64,000 nt of DNA from Gossypium raimondii. Its lineage: Eukaryota; Streptophyta; Magnoliopsida; Malvales; Malvaceae. The translations under genes and the position numbers were made by a program. Positions 50,809 to 64,000 of this stretch are shown here, in pieces (the stretch's first letter is position 1; every line of letters begins with the position of its first letter). The stretch spans positions 7,440,001 through 7,504,000 of the forward strand of contig NC_068569.1 in the NCBI RefSeq assembly GCF_025698545.1. The letters are read 5' to 3'. The notes under the pieces are model-generated. The model worked only from the letters and a program-made list of their open reading frames with translations. It made no database searches and had not been told where the DNA came from.

Positions 50809-53800
50809 GTGTACTTTTGTTGATTAGGTGATGGAAACTCTCTCTCTGTTTAAATTGAAAAAAAAAAAAAAAAAACCCCCGTAGCTTCAATGTAGACTTC
50901 AGTATGATCCGGAATCAGTTGTTAGAACAACTTTAGAGTGGTGTCAAAGATAAGTCAAATCTTTATATTTTAACAAAGAATTCTATACTACATGAATGTT
51001 CTGCTATTTCCCATAATGTACGTGATTTTGAGCAATTTTCTATGTTAGTAGTAAAAACCCACATTGTCTTCATGGGTGAAACTTGGAACCAATGAAGAAA
51101 TTCTGTAACATTATTAGTAGCCCCAAACATGACACTGACATTTACCTACCATCTATCAGTAGTAAAAAGAGGCTAATCAAGGCAAACTTTTCAGAATGAA
51201 AAAAAGTGTGAATTTCAATATTTGGACAAACCGATTATGTCAATGTTGAGATTCGAATCTAAACTCGGGTCAAGTTTTGGATTCACCACAATGGGTTTTT
51301 AACCTGAAGAGTTTATACGGTTATAAATGATGGATTGAAAACCTAAATCGTGGATTGACATTATCCAGAAGCCTCAACCGTTATGCTTTGTGGCAAAGCA
51401 AATTTCAGAGTTTACATCAAGCAGTCATTTCAGAGTTAGATGCCATGCTATTCTTTTTCCATTTTAATTAAGAACAGGTCATGGAGGAATAAGGAGAGAA
51501 CCCCCATTGAAGCAACTGTTGTACAAGCAAAAACAGACTTAAATCTACGGAAGTTAAGCTTCTGTTTAAAGGGATATATATATATAAACTGGACTGGAGA
51601 TTAGCTTGATTAAAACATATGGAATATGATATCGTACTGTTATATTGTATCAATTACTGAATTGGACTTTTACATGCCAACCACTCTCTCTTTCTCCCCC
51701 CAAAAAAGCAAAGATCATGCAAGCTTTCAAGTATGTCTTTTACAGTTTTATGGCTTAAAAAGAAAGCAGTTGAAAGTCTTTTTCTTTTTCTCTCCAGCAT
51801 TAATTGTTTATTAAGGATTATCATGGCATATTAGTATTTTTACGTAGAGACATTCATGTCAAACATTCTTGAGTATTATTGCCTAAAATTTTGCATTTAT
51901 TTCATATTAGAAACTTGTCGTGCTCTTGCAGTTTAAAGCAGTCTCATATGAAAATTTTCTCCTCTTTAACAGAGGAGTAAGATCAGGAAGAAGGAAAAAA
52001 GAAGGATTATTAAGTATAAAAGAAGATTTCAAAGCTGCAACTTCCATATGGATTATTTTGAACAGATTTTTAAGCTTAGTTTGTCATGAAGTCTGTTGAT
52101 GATTTTTGGGGTGATTGATGGTTGCCCGATGGAAAGAAGGGGCTTCCTCTGGCACGCTCCAGTCTCCTCTACTTAATTCTAACATGAAATTTGAAGGCTT
52201 GCAAACATAGGGTAATAGTCTGATGGGCCTATTGGATCTAGTTTCATATTGGACCTTAACACAGTCCAAAGAGGCAACATGTTTTTCTGCTTCTCATAAA
52301 GGACAAATATTTTCAAAATCTTTTTATTACCCTTATATTATGATATTGGTACGGCCCAATACAAACTTAAGTAAACTGTCATTGCCACGAGAGCCAGCCC
52401 TTTTGGGTAAATGGCCCATCAAGTCCACCCATAATGGAACATATCTGTATGAAGTGTCAGAGTATTGCAGTCAATAAAAAGTGGTGTGTTGTTGGAACTT
52501 GGCTTGCTCTGGTTTGAGCTTTGGATCCCTTTGGCTTACGAAACTTGATTGGCTCCTGCTCTTTTCGTCTTCCAGCTTCAGAGTTTTGTGTTTTTCACTT
52601 TTCAGACCAATGCTTGAGTCTCTTTTTTGGTGCTATTTTGATATGGCCAATCATTGTTATTAGCAAGCATACCGTGTTTGGCTGTTTGCATCCTCTTCTT
52701 CTGCAATCTCTCTCCCTTTGAGGGGAAAAAAAAAACAAATTCTGTTTTTACGTTAAAAAAAATGTTAGCATTTGCTTCTCATTGCGTCCTATTTGACTGA
52801 TTTTTAGAATCAAGGGAACTGAAAAAACATGTGAAATTGTACCGCTGCGACTAAGTTTCATGGATACTGAACAAATGTGCTAGAAAATATTATTCTAAAA
52901 TATAGTGATATAATTCTCTAAAGGTTTTTCTTTTATGTATGCATACAAATATAACACTAACATATGCTCAGGCATGTATTCTATAGAGGAAGCGGATGTG
53001 CTGATACTCTAATTAGGTTAAGAAATATTTTCATACTTCACTTTCCTTGGATGTTTTATTTTCTATCTACCCTAGTTTTAATGCATTTTAGTTGTGTTTG
53101 TAATTTTCCTCCTAACTTTTTGTTACCACTGTTGCGTGATGATGCCAGTGGTGAATGGTTGTGATTCGCATTGTCTCCTGAATTTTAATATTATGTTCCT
53201 ATCCCTACCAAAATAGACATTAATATCATAGAAAAATTGTCTCGGCTTCGGAAATATCCATCGCCAGGGCCTAGTTCTCGACCACCACTACTCTCCAAAG
53301 CTAGCCAACAATCGACATCCTAGAATTGGAATTAGTTTACACAATATGTGTCTTATGATATCTCCATTTTCTCCTCCATTTACCAAACAAACAACTGATG
53401 TTCCGATGCACCAGCAACTTTCAACATGGGGCTGCCATCATTTACTTCGCTGGACTGTCTAAAAAGCTATGGACACTGATGATTTCTTATATCAATACTC
53501 ATCGCTCACCATGGGGACCATTTCTCATTTCCCTTCCAAGCAATTACAATTACAAATTATGCTTAATCGAGATAAGTTGTAAACCCATAATAATAACACT
53601 ATCACCTAACCTTACTCATCTTTTGTTTGACATTTTTCTCACTGTTTGGCCATGCTTTGTGAGGTAAGCAAACATGTTCCTTCCATGTTTATAATATTTC
53701 TTTTCTTTCACATAAATACTTTTATCATGTTAAACTAATGTTTTCGGAAAAATTGAGAAAAAAGAGAGTATAAATAGTATATTTATAAGCGCAGTTGGTT

Positions 53801-56800
53801 TGAGCTAATCTGACCCATGAAATCCAGCTTAATGGATCCAGTTCAACCATTTACACGTGCTGCCCAATTATGTAGCATAGGACCGTGAACTCTCAAGCCT
53901 CAGCTGAAAACTATGTATGTTACTTAATTACTACTTCGTGTTTACTTGGTAATGGTCCCACTTACTCAACTCTCTTACTGCTTAGAAATCTTCGCTCTGT
54001 CGCTTCAACGACAAGTACTTGGCCGACTCAAAGATTCCATTTCGAGAAACTACACATCAAATATTGTACACTAAAATCTGCATCGTAGTAGGGCTAAATA
54101 TCTCGAATTGCAAACTTGTTATATATGCATTAACCTGCTGGGATAAGTTTTCTCATATTATTTCTACTTGGATTCCATTGGTATTTGGTTTGTCTTTCAG
54201 CTGCTTCCTCTTTAACCAATAAAAATCTCAAGGCACCCATCAAAACCCCAAACATGGGATTGCATCTCACCAAACTTACAGCTTTTATCAATTAAATTTA
54301 TGTAAAATACTCGTATGAATTTGGATAATTTAAACAGCAGCAATCATCCATCAAATTACTTTTGCTAAAGGATAATATATTGTTCACGGTGGAAAATACT
54401 GGGTTTGAAATGCATATCTTAGAGAGAAATAAAGAGGGAAAAAGGTTGGTTAAGAAGAAGCAGTGAAGTAAAGCATAAGAAGCAAATAAATACATACAGA
54501 GAGCATGTTCCAAGTAACTAAACAGTTGTTCTACCTTACAGAATGACAGGTAACATCTATTGCATGCTGCTGCATTTCTCTACTTTTGAAGAGAAGAAGG
54601 GATAAATTAAGCTTTGCCATATTCCTTATACCCCATAGCCATGTGAGATACAGTTATCCTGTCCAAAGTTTGGAGCAGTTAAATGACAGATCGTAAGCTA
54701 ATTATGGAGGCACCATCACAAGAAATCTTGTAACTTATTGAAACAAAATTTGTACTTAATTGTGTCGTTAGCGAGCTTTTAATATGTAAATGGACAATCC
54801 TCTGAAGATTAGGTGAAGGTAACTTACATGTTAATATGGAATTAATCCTTGCACGTGCATGGATCTGATTTCGATAAAGGAGTCAAAGAATTATGTTGTA
54901 TTAGTTCGGATATAATATTACACATCACGCAAAAACGAACACGATATAATACACCAAAAATAATAATAATATATACCAAATGCCAAGTCTATAATGCCTT
55001 CAAGTTCACTGCAGCAAAGCAACTAGCTAATCAGCATTAGATCAGTGTTCTACTAACTCTATATTCTTTATTATTTATAATTTAAGATTTTCACTTCTAA
55101 TTTTTATTTTACTTTTTATTACCGTGATAATTTCCACTTGAATATAATACAATGTGTGTGTATATATATATTCTTCTAATTAAGAAGGCATTAGAATTTA
55201 TATTATTGAGTGGAGAAAGTATGTAGAAGGAAGCAATAGGCATGTGCCTCCTCACATCACTCTTTATCATGTGGGGGCGTCTTTGCCACCACATTCAAAC
55301 CCCACTTTGCTTTCCTTTTTCCATTATTATCACCATTTTTTTTTTTCTTTTTAGTTTATCCCAAATTCCAAACCATTTTTCGAGATTTTCCCAAATCCCA
55401 AATTAGAACCTCCTGATTTAGCAAGAAAAATTATTCTCCTATTTAAATCTTGTAGGTTGCTAATTAATTAAGTTAATTATGCTTGTTTGAAGTTAAATAG
55501 TTTGCTAGAGACACTTAATTTGCATTCTAACCGTTGATCCTTTTAGGGTAAGTGTCTTAATCTTTTTAAATTGGTGTTTGGTTCACTTATTCTTTCAATT
55601 CTTAGATTTTTCCTTCATTTTCTCAAAAAAAGAAGCTAAGAACATGTTGCTAACTTGTTTAATACTACAAAACAAATACTTCGTCTAGGCAAAGGCAAGC
55701 AATCCTTGAAAAAAACACAAACAAAGAAATACGATTATGAGTAAAGTACATTCAAAAATTATTAGTAATATTACATTTTAATTATTTAGCTTTAAAATTT
55801 TATAAAATACTCATTGAACTATTTGAATTTTTTTATTTAAACTAATAAACTATTTGAAAGTTTTTATTTTAAGCTATTGGGTGGTTAAGTTTTCTTTTTT
55901 AAAGTCCGATTAGTCAGCTCAAAGTGACGATTCAACAATCGGTTTTCGATTGGTTTGATTTTGGTTCGCAATTTTATGACGTTTAAAGTTAGTTCATGAA
56001 AAAAACTAAACAATAAAAAATAAGAGAAATGAGGGTTTTCGATTGGTGCAGATAATAGCAATGACAATTTTACTTGACCAATAATTTAAATAAAATTTTT
56101 TAAATAATTTAATGATAATTTTATAATTTTTTAAAATTTAATGATGAAATAGATGTAATTTTTTTTTTCTTTTAATGGTTTAAAAACAAGCAAACAAACA
56201 AACCATCAATTTTAAACCAAAACGACTTTAATAAATAAATAATACACTCACCCTCCATGGCAGTTATTGATTGGTGCTTTCGTCTCATGCATGAAGAAGG
56301 CGTAACGAGTGAAATTTAGGTAAGAAATCTTATATTTCCTTTTGAAATGCTAACAAAAGTAGTTACCTAATTATCCCAAGAAAGGGAAACAACACAAACA
56401 AAAGGAAATAGTGATTTTATTTTATTCATAAAAACATAACCATCTTTTTTTCTATAAAACCTAAAGTTTTTCATATTCCTCCTTAAATAGGAAGAAAATT
56501 ACAAGTGATTTATAATTACAAGTACATCTAAATAATTATTATAAAACATAATTTGATGATTGGAATATATTCAAATATTGGATCTAAATATGGTGAAACT
56601 TAAACTACAAAAAATATATATACAGAGAACCTATGATTTATTCATTTCTAAATTTCATTACCACAATAAATCGATGTTAAACATTTTCCCAAGTTGCTAA
56701 ACTTTTAAGAGATTGTGATTTAAAATAAAATAATAAAAGTGGTTATAAATGGACATATTTCAATTTCAAAAGTTTTGGAAAAAAATAAAGCATATTAATT

Positions 56801-57237
56801 GATTTGGTTTTGGCATTTTCAACAAATGTTTCTTACATAGCCCACCATATTCACATGAAAAATTTTACTTATATTTTTTCAAAAATCAAAATTTCTTCCA
56901 TTCAAAATAAAAAAGATTTAATACAAGACAAAATTAGGTATTAAAATTCAAAATTTGCCCCACTATAAAATCATGATTAATTAAACTGACAAAAAGCTTG
57001 TAATGGGTCCATCGGTTCTTAGCGGCTCCCAGGCCCCAATAGCAATCAATATCTTCAAAGCAAAACTTTAATTAATTGCATACTTAACTAACTTCCTCTC
57101 AGATTTAGAAAAGTGGTAATCTCGTAATATATGGAAAAGTGGGAGCCAATTTCCCGAAGCTCCGATTTCCGTTTTTCTTTTTTCGAAAATTTTCAAAATG
57201 CCTTTATTATTCCCTTTTCGCTTTTGTTTTTCCATTT
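50809..57237. other. Long spacer between laccase and kinesin-5
   Basis: About 6.4 kb without a supportable gene. The stretches 51600-52700 and 52950-54250 are less AT-rich than the rest but contain only short frames (for example 52964-53164, 53398-53667, 53885-54088) with no domain, splice pattern or codon signature. No tRNA, snoRNA or array was recognised. It probably holds distal promoter sequence for both neighbours and old repeats. Confidence 0.5.
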
Positions 57238-57271
57238 ATAACGGTCGGAAATTATCCTTTTAACGCCGTTA
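57238..57271. promoter_or_regulatory. AACGG (MSA-core) pair upstream of kinesin-5
   Basis: ATAACGGTCGG at 57238-57248 (plus) and CCGTTA at 57266-57271 (AACGG on the minus strand) lie about 670 bases before the ATG. AACGG is the core of the mitosis-specific activator element bound by three-repeat MYB factors in G2/M genes. The flanks match only partly. Confidence 0.4.
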
Positions 57272-57933
57272 ACCTCAACATTTCTCCGAACTTACCAGTC
57301 AAACCATACTAACGCCGTCAAAAAGCTCCAGGCTTGAGGCTCCCTCTCTTCATTCTCAAGCTCTTTCATGCTTATTTTAAAAAGACGAATAAAACAAATC
57401 TTTTTCTCTATCTAAATTCGTTGCCATTTGATTGTCCATTCAACTCGCCGGCATTTCTAAACATTGTAAGTGTTCACTGAAGAATTTTCGTCGCCGATTC
57501 TCCTGTTCTTTTTATGAAAGGAAAAAACTCCAAATCTGTTAGTTCCGATCCGAATCTATACATAAATTTCAATCACATTTTGTTGATTTTCCTTCTTCTT
57601 CTTTTTTAATCTGGATAAGGTAATTGTTTCTTCTTTCAATTCTAATGTAAAACATTAACATTTTTGTTGCTCTTTTTATTAATAATTTTTTTCTTTCTAT
57701 ATTTATCAAAGTGATGATCTTATATAGCTGAATAATTGATTCATCAGTGTCAACTCAATGAGTTTCAGCTTTTCTTCGATCACAGTGTACTGAAAGGTTT
57801 TCAGATTCATTAAAAGAAATGTAATAAATGCATTTATATCTTGAAGTAATACTACGTCATTTTCACTGAATCCGAGTTGGCTCAGTGTAGTTACAAAGTG
57901 CTTTGAATCGCACAATCGTTAAAGCTCTCAGCA

Positions 57934-60900
57934 ATGGAATCTTCACAGCATCAAAGGAGAGGAGGAGGATTTGTGTCGCTATCTCCATCACAAACGCCAC
58001 GTTCAAACGATAAACCGGTGCGAGATCTGCGATCGGGTGATTCCAATTCAAGCTCCAAACATGATAAGGATAAGGGCGTTAATGTTCAGGTCATTTTACG
58101 TTGCAGGTCAGTTTTTCCCCATGATTTTTAATTAGTTCTTTAATTTAAATAAAATTAATGATATCAATACAATTTTGATTTTTTTTCCATAGGCCGTTGA
58201 GTGCAGAAGAAACGAGAATACATACACCAGTGGTGATATCGTGTAATGAAAGTAGACGAGAAGTTTGTGCTGTACAGAATATTGCTAATAAGCAAATTGA
58301 CAGGACCTTTCTTTTTGACAAGGTTCCATTTCTTCTTCTTTTTTTCTTTTTTTGTTTGTTTTATTTGAAAGGTAGAGAAGAATTTGATATCGAGTGACGA
58401 TTTATAATGTTGGAGGATTGTTTCTTTTAGGTCTTTGGTCCATCGTCTCAGCAAAAGGAGTTATTTGAATTGGCTGTCTCTCCAATTGTGAACGAAGTTC
58501 TCGAGGGTTATAATTGCACTATCTTTGCATATGGTCAGACGGGAACTGGAAAGACGTACACAATGGAAGGAGGGGCAAGGAAAAAGGTTCACTTTTTGTG
58601 TTCTATTTTAATCCTAATTTTCCTAATTCATATATGAATTTCATTTTTTTTGGCTAGCTTTCAATTCTACAATTCTAAGTGAAACTTCTGATTTATGCAG
58701 AACGGGGAATTTCCAAGTGACGCTGGTGTTATTCCCAGAGCTGTTAAACAAATTTTTGATATATTAGAAGCTCAAAGTGCTGAATATAGTATGAAAGTTA
58801 CATTTCTAGAGCTTTACAATGAGGAAATAACAGATCTTTTGGCACCAGAGGAAACTACAAAATTCGTTGATGATAAATCTAAGAAACCCATTGCCCTTAT
58901 GGAAGATGGAAAAGGGGGAGTTTTTGTCAGAGGCTTGGAAGAAGAACTAGTAACTACTGCTAATGAAATTTACAAAATCTTGGAAAAAGGTTCTGCTAAA
59001 CGGCGTACGGCTGAGACTCTACTTAACAAACAAAGTAGTCGATCTCATTCTATATTTTCTATTACAATCCACATAAAGGAGTGCACTCCAGAGGGGGAAG
59101 AGATGATTAAATGTGGAAAACTAAATCTTGTTGACCTTGCTGGTTCTGAGAATATTTCACGATCTGGGGCGCGAGAGGTATTGCAGCACCACCCTTATTG
59201 TATATAATTTTCTTTCTTTTCAGAGATTGTAATTTGATATTAACTGTGTTAGAATATTTAGAGCTTTCAAGTGTCGATCTCAAAAAAGTTTAACTCTTAC
59301 AGGGCAGAGCAAGGGAAGCTGGAGAGATTAATAAAAGCTTGCTCACTCTTGGTCGTGTTATCAATGCTCTCGTTGAGCACTCAGGTCATGTTCCATATAG
59401 GTATGAATTATCAATAGGTAAAAATTTCTCATATGCAGTTGCACGTGTTTTAGATAAGATCTATAAAATAAATTTGCAAATGGCAGAGATAGCAAACTAA
59501 CAAGACTGCTGAGGGATTCATTGGGAGGGAAAACCAAAACATGTATAATTGCCACAGTCTCACCATCCATCCATTGTCTGGAAGAAACACTCAGCACTCT
59601 AGATTATGCTCATCGTGCCAAGAATATCAAGAACAAACCAGAGGTCAGTGTCCTAGTCACCAGGATCACCTTTTGAGCTTTTTGTTCCTAAATTTTTTCG
59701 CATTATAAAGCTGAATTTGTCCCATTTCTCTTTTCTAGCAAGTTATTGATTTTAAAAAAAAAAGCAAGTTATTTTTTTTCCTACTGGTAACATGCTGAAA
59801 TTAATTGAATTGTTATTATTACAGATTAACCAGAAGATGATGAAATCTGCTTTAATAAAAGATCTATATTCTGAAATTGATCGGCTAAGGCAAGGTAGTT
59901 GACTGCTCCTAAATTTTTTGTCAAGAATACTTAATTTCCCCATCCATTGGTTCTTATATGTGATGAATTTTTGCTGCCCTTTTTATGCTTAATCAGAGGT
60001 GTATGCTGCAAGAGAAAAAAATGGGATTTATATTCCACGAGATCGCTATCTCCATGACGAAGCAGAAAAGAAGGTTGGATTTCTGACAATACGATTGAGT
60101 GGTAGAATTGTTTGTCCCGATTTCATGGTGCATTAGATTTATTAGCATTACTAACAAATGTTAACTTTTACCTTAGGCTATGGCTGAAAAAATAGAGCGC
60201 ATGGAACTTGTGTCAGAATCTAAGGAGAAGGTACATTTCATCAAAATCATTTCTTTTATTTCTGACTATGGTTTAGAGGTCAAAGCTTATTTCTCTACTT
60301 TTGTGCAGCAAATTACTGAGCTTCAGGAACTCTACAATTCACAGCAGATGTTGACTGCAGATTTAAGTGAGAAACTTGGAAAGACAGAGGTATTACAGTT
60401 TTGCATGATCAACTTACAAATGTCATACTAGCTCTTTTCTTCTCCCATATTGTGACAGAACTGAACTTGCCTACTTTTTCAGAAAAAACTGGAGGAAACT
60501 GAAAATGCGTTGTTTGATCTTGAAGATAAACATAGACAAGCAAATGCAACTATTAAAGAGAAGGAATTTTTAATATCTAATCTCCTTAAATCTGGTGAGT
60601 TGAAATATGACCTGCTTCTTTATTCTTGGGCACTTTATTTCTCTTTCATTTTCTTCACTCAATGGTTGTCTTTTCACAAGGTAAGGTCTTCATGAGATGT
60701 AAATGTGTTCTTTCTGATGATAAATATGTATATAATATCTTCACTCAATTGTCTTTCTCTAGTTTGAACTCATGCCAGCCTATGTGAAAGTTTCTGATAC
60801 TAATATAAAGTTTCTGATACTAATATGCCAATTGCTAATTTTTCAGAGAAAGCACTTGTTGAGCGTGCTTTTGAACTCCGAGAAGAGCTTGAAAACGCTG

Positions 60901-63447
60901 CTTCAGACGTCTCAGATTTGTTTGCCAAGATCGGTTGGTATCTTTCAGAGCGCACATTGTTTTGGCATGGTTGTTCTATGAAGTAATGGTTTCTTTTCAA
61001 ATTCTGTTTGTTTTCAGAAAGGAAGGATAAAATTGAGGATGGAAATAAAGCACTTATCCAGAAGTTCCAGTCCCAGTTGACCCAGCAGCTTGAAATTTTG
61101 CATAAGACGGTGGCAGCTTCTGTGACTCAACAAGAGCAGCAACTGAAAGACATGGAGGAAGATATGCAGTCCTTTGTATCAACAAAATCAGAGGTATGGT
61201 TCCAAACATCACCTTTGAACATATTCTATGACTTGATTGATAGTTCTCTAATGGCTTTACCTGTCTATAACTGAAGGCTATGGAAGAACTTCAAGGAAGG
61301 TTGGGGAAGTTGAAGAGCACATATGGTTCGGGAATCAAAGCTTTGGACAGTATAGCTTTAAAGCTTGATGGGAACTCCAAGTCAACTTTTGGTGATCTAA
61401 ACTCTGAAGTTTCCAAGCACTCACATGACCTGGAAGACGTAATTAATCTTAAGATGGCTAGTTTTTAAGTGAACCTTCTTTTTGTACTTCTGCTTATTAA
61501 GTTATTTTCTAATGGTTCAGCTCTTCAAAGGAATTGCTTCCGAAGCTGATGCATTACTTAATGACCTTCAAAGTAGTCTTTACAAGCAAGAAGAGAAGCT
61601 AACTGCATTTGCACAACAGCAGCGTGAGGTTTGTAAATTATTGCTTCGTGTCTTAGCTAACCTGTAACTGAGAGCTGTTGAGTGTAGATTCACTTATTTC
61701 TATGCAATATACAGGCACATTCCAGGGCCGTAGATAATGCAAGGGCAATTTCTAAAATAGCAGTGAATTTCTTTGCGACTTTAGACATGCATGCATCCAA
61801 GCTGACCAAAATCGTGGAAGAAGCACAAGCCGTAAATGACAACAAGCTGTCGGAATTTGAAAAGCAGTTTGAGGTTGGTTATTGTTCTTAGTTCGATATT
61901 ATATGCATTTTACTAAAGCCTGTTGCAGTTAAATTTAATACATTGTATTATATTGTAGGAATGTGCTGCTTATGAAGAGAAGCAGTTGCTACAAAAGGTT
62001 GCAGAGCTGCTAGCAGGTTCAAGTGCTAGGAAGAAAAAACTGGTACCGACTTATATATATCATAGGAGTGTGTTGTTGATAATTGATAACCGTTTTGGGG
62101 GAATAAGTTCCTTTTTTCTATCTGCTTTAGGTCCAAATGGCGGTCCATGATCTGCGGGAAAATGCATCGAGCAAAACCAGTGACCTACAGAAAGAAATGT
62201 CTACCATGCAAGAGTCCACTTCTGTTGTCAAAACAGAATGGAATGTTCACATGGAAAGCACAGGATCCCACTATGTTGAAGATACTTCTGCTGTAGAATG
62301 TGGAAAGAAAGACATGGAAGATGTTCTTCAAAACTGGTACCGGTTGTTTTTGTGATGATGACATATTAGATACATTTTTCCCTGGCATCAGATCTCAGCT
62401 TGTAATGTGTTTTTTTTTTTTACTGACCATTCTACGAAATTGCTGTGCAGTTTGAAGCAAGCAAAAATGAGTGCTCAGCAGTGGAGGAATGCTCAGGAAT
62501 CCCTTCTTAGCCTAGAAAAGAGAAATGTCGATTCTGTGGATTCCATCGTTAGGTATGCTACCACCTCAAAAGTCAAAACTGTTATTGCAACTGTTTATTT
62601 TTCTTCAAAGCCCAGTATTTGACATCCATATCTCTGACATGTGTGCTGGGAAGGATCCTTTAACTATATAGGAAAACTTAGAAAGTAACATACCTCGTAT
62701 CAGACTTAACTCATGTCTGAGTAACATAACCTCAAAATTTTCACATCTAGATCACTGATATTCTTCTTCCTTTTTATTCAACCAGTGGAGGGATGGAAGC
62801 CAATCGGATATTCCGTGATCAATTTTCTTCTGCTGTATCCACTGCTCTTGAAGACGTAGACACAGCAAACAACAGTTGCCTAACATCCATCGATCGTAAC
62901 TATCTAGATTTGTCCAACACAAATGAAAATCAGATATTTCTAGGAATTTCCTTAAACTGATCAAACAAAAATCCTTGCAGATTCATTACAACTTGACCGT
63001 GATGCTTGTGGGAACTTGAATTCCATGATATCTCCTTGTTGTGACGATTTGAGAGGCCTGAAAAGTGGTCACTACGACAAGATTGTAGAAATTACAGAGA
63101 ATGCTTCACAATGCCTCGAGGATGAATACATGGTAAAGACTCTAAAACCTCGTCCCCACTCGATTATGGTTAGAAAAATCAGACAATTCCTTACTAAAAC
63201 GTTATTATCTTGTAAACCATAGGTGGACAAGCCGTCTTGTTCGACTCCAAGGAAGAGGTCATTCAACCTTGCAAGTGTTTCATCCATTGACGAACTCAGA
63301 ACTCCTCCATTCGACGAGTTATTGAAGTTGTTTTGGGAAGCAAAATCTGCAAAACTAGCGAATGGAGATGTAAAACACATGCTGGCAGCATATGAAGCAG
63401 CCCAGGCCTTGAAAGACTCCAGAGTTCCACTCACTGCTATTAACTAA
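57934..63447 (+). CDS. Kinesin-5 (BimC/Eg5-type) motor protein
   Basis: A homotetrameric plus-end motor that slides antiparallel microtubules in spindle, phragmoplast and cortical arrays. Twenty-two exons give 1051 aa. They are 57934-58106, 58193-58322, 58431-58586, 58701-59177, 59303-59400, 59487-59643, 59825-59894, 59997-60073, 60177-60230, 60309-60389, 60483-60594, 60847-60933, 61018-61193, 61277-61438, 61521-61628, 61715-61873, 61959-62042, 62131-62336, 62451-62552, 62786-62895, 62981-63132 and 63223-63447. The motor domain (about 48-400) has P-loop GQTGTGKT at 136-143, switch I NKQSSRSH at 262-269 and switch II DLAGSE at 298-303. A Ser-rich head precedes it. A neck and long coiled coils follow. 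The C-terminal BimC-box region has a CDK-type site TPRKR from Thr985. Length and layout match tobacco TKRP125 and Arabidopsis KIN-5 proteins as remembered. All catalytic motifs are intact. Confidence 0.96.
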
Positions 63448-63957
63448 AAGTGAGAGATGGAAAGGAACAAACATATTTAAGAAAACAAAGGCTTAGTATA
63501 GTGTTAAGAACAAAAGGTGTGTACAGATTCAGAACCATTCCACTCTTTTTTTCTTTCTTGTATTTCATTAATTGTTTGTTTGCTTGTTGGATTCGGCAAA
63601 TTATCACATATACATACTAAATCAGAGTTTCTTCTCTTCTTTTCTCTCTTTTGTCGTTTATCTGTGTTTTTCTGGACATGTATTCAAGCATGTATATGAG
63701 ATATGAAAAAGTTTTTTAAAAAATGCCGTTAAAAAACTGAATATGCTCAATACTGATTCAGATAACATAGAAAATCTAGAAGAAACAAAACCAGGATTAA
63801 AGCTTTGTATGGTAGGCAGATAGAAATTCTATAGATACAAAATTGGATGATGAAAAAGGTTTCGGACATTCATCAATAACGTTAAAAATATAATATGATT
63901 TTAATATTTTATGATTATAATGTAATATTTTAGCATTATAATTTTTTATAAATTAAA
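63448..63957. other. Kinesin-5 3' flank
   Basis: Untranslated 3' end followed by AT-rich spacer; nothing else recognised. Confidence 0.6.
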
Positions 63958-63991
63958 AAGAAGAAGAAGAAGAAGAAGAAGACGAGGAGGA
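63958..63991. repeat. (AAG)n microsatellite
   Basis: GAA/AAG trinucleotide run that degrades into GACGAGGAGG near the window end. Confidence 0.85.
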
Positions 63992-64000
63992 TTGGAATCT

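Noticed and set aside
52223-54222. Cluster of 60-90 codon frames on the plus strand
   Set aside because: No domains, no consistent splice sites and no codon signal; treated as non-coding.

Overview
The window is nuclear DNA from a eudicot plant. Its genes are split by many short GT-AG introns, the spacers are AT-rich, and the proteins match plant-only families (laccase, malectin-like LRR receptor protein, CCT protein, KIN-5 kinesin). Repeat types such as long LTRs with TGTAACACC ends and LTRs carrying a CCAATACGTTAGGGCAC motif remind me of cotton and other Malvaceae. That placement is from memory and could not be checked by a search.

Layout. 370-5683 (+) is the 3' two thirds of the UFM1 E3 ligase gene UFL1. 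8094-9985 (+) is a broken malectin-like/LRR receptor-protein gene. 10210-14514 (-) is the CCR4-NOT subunit NOT2 (VIP2), rebuilt here as 13 coding exons and 663 aa. 15742-16623 is a MITE-like element with long inverted ends. 18730-21563 (-) is an intact malectin-like/LRR receptor-like protein without a kinase (604 aa). 24212-24730 (+) is a decayed C-terminal piece of an ECA1-type Ca2+-ATPase. 25375-25686 (-) is histone H4, and 26205-29119 (+) is the RNase P/MRP subunit RPP30; the two are divergent. 31503-33166 (-) is a CCT-domain protein.

33700-44361 is a transposon block: a LINE remnant, a solo LTR (35120-36775, TSD ACCTA) beside it, and a second solo LTR (38976-44361, TSD TTATT) that was itself split by a third (39923-42429, TSD CCTAG/CCCAG). 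48477-50687 (-) is a LAC17-type laccase with a probable miR397 site. 50688-57933 is a long spacer without a gene I can support. 57934-63447 (+) is a complete kinesin-5 motor of 22 exons and 1051 aa.

The genes do not form one pathway. The set (UFL1, NOT2, malectin-LRR proteins, H4, RPP30, CCT protein, LAC17, kinesin-5) instead resembles the duplicated Arabidopsis segments around At3g45.8-46.3 and At5g59.6-60.0, so this looks like a conserved syntenic block whose spacers were expanded by retroelements. No wholly new system was found. The most informative points are the dated nested LTR insertions, the textbook H4 type-I promoter facing an RPP30 promoter with site II and telo-box motifs, a GC-AG intron in UFL1, and two different gene relics.
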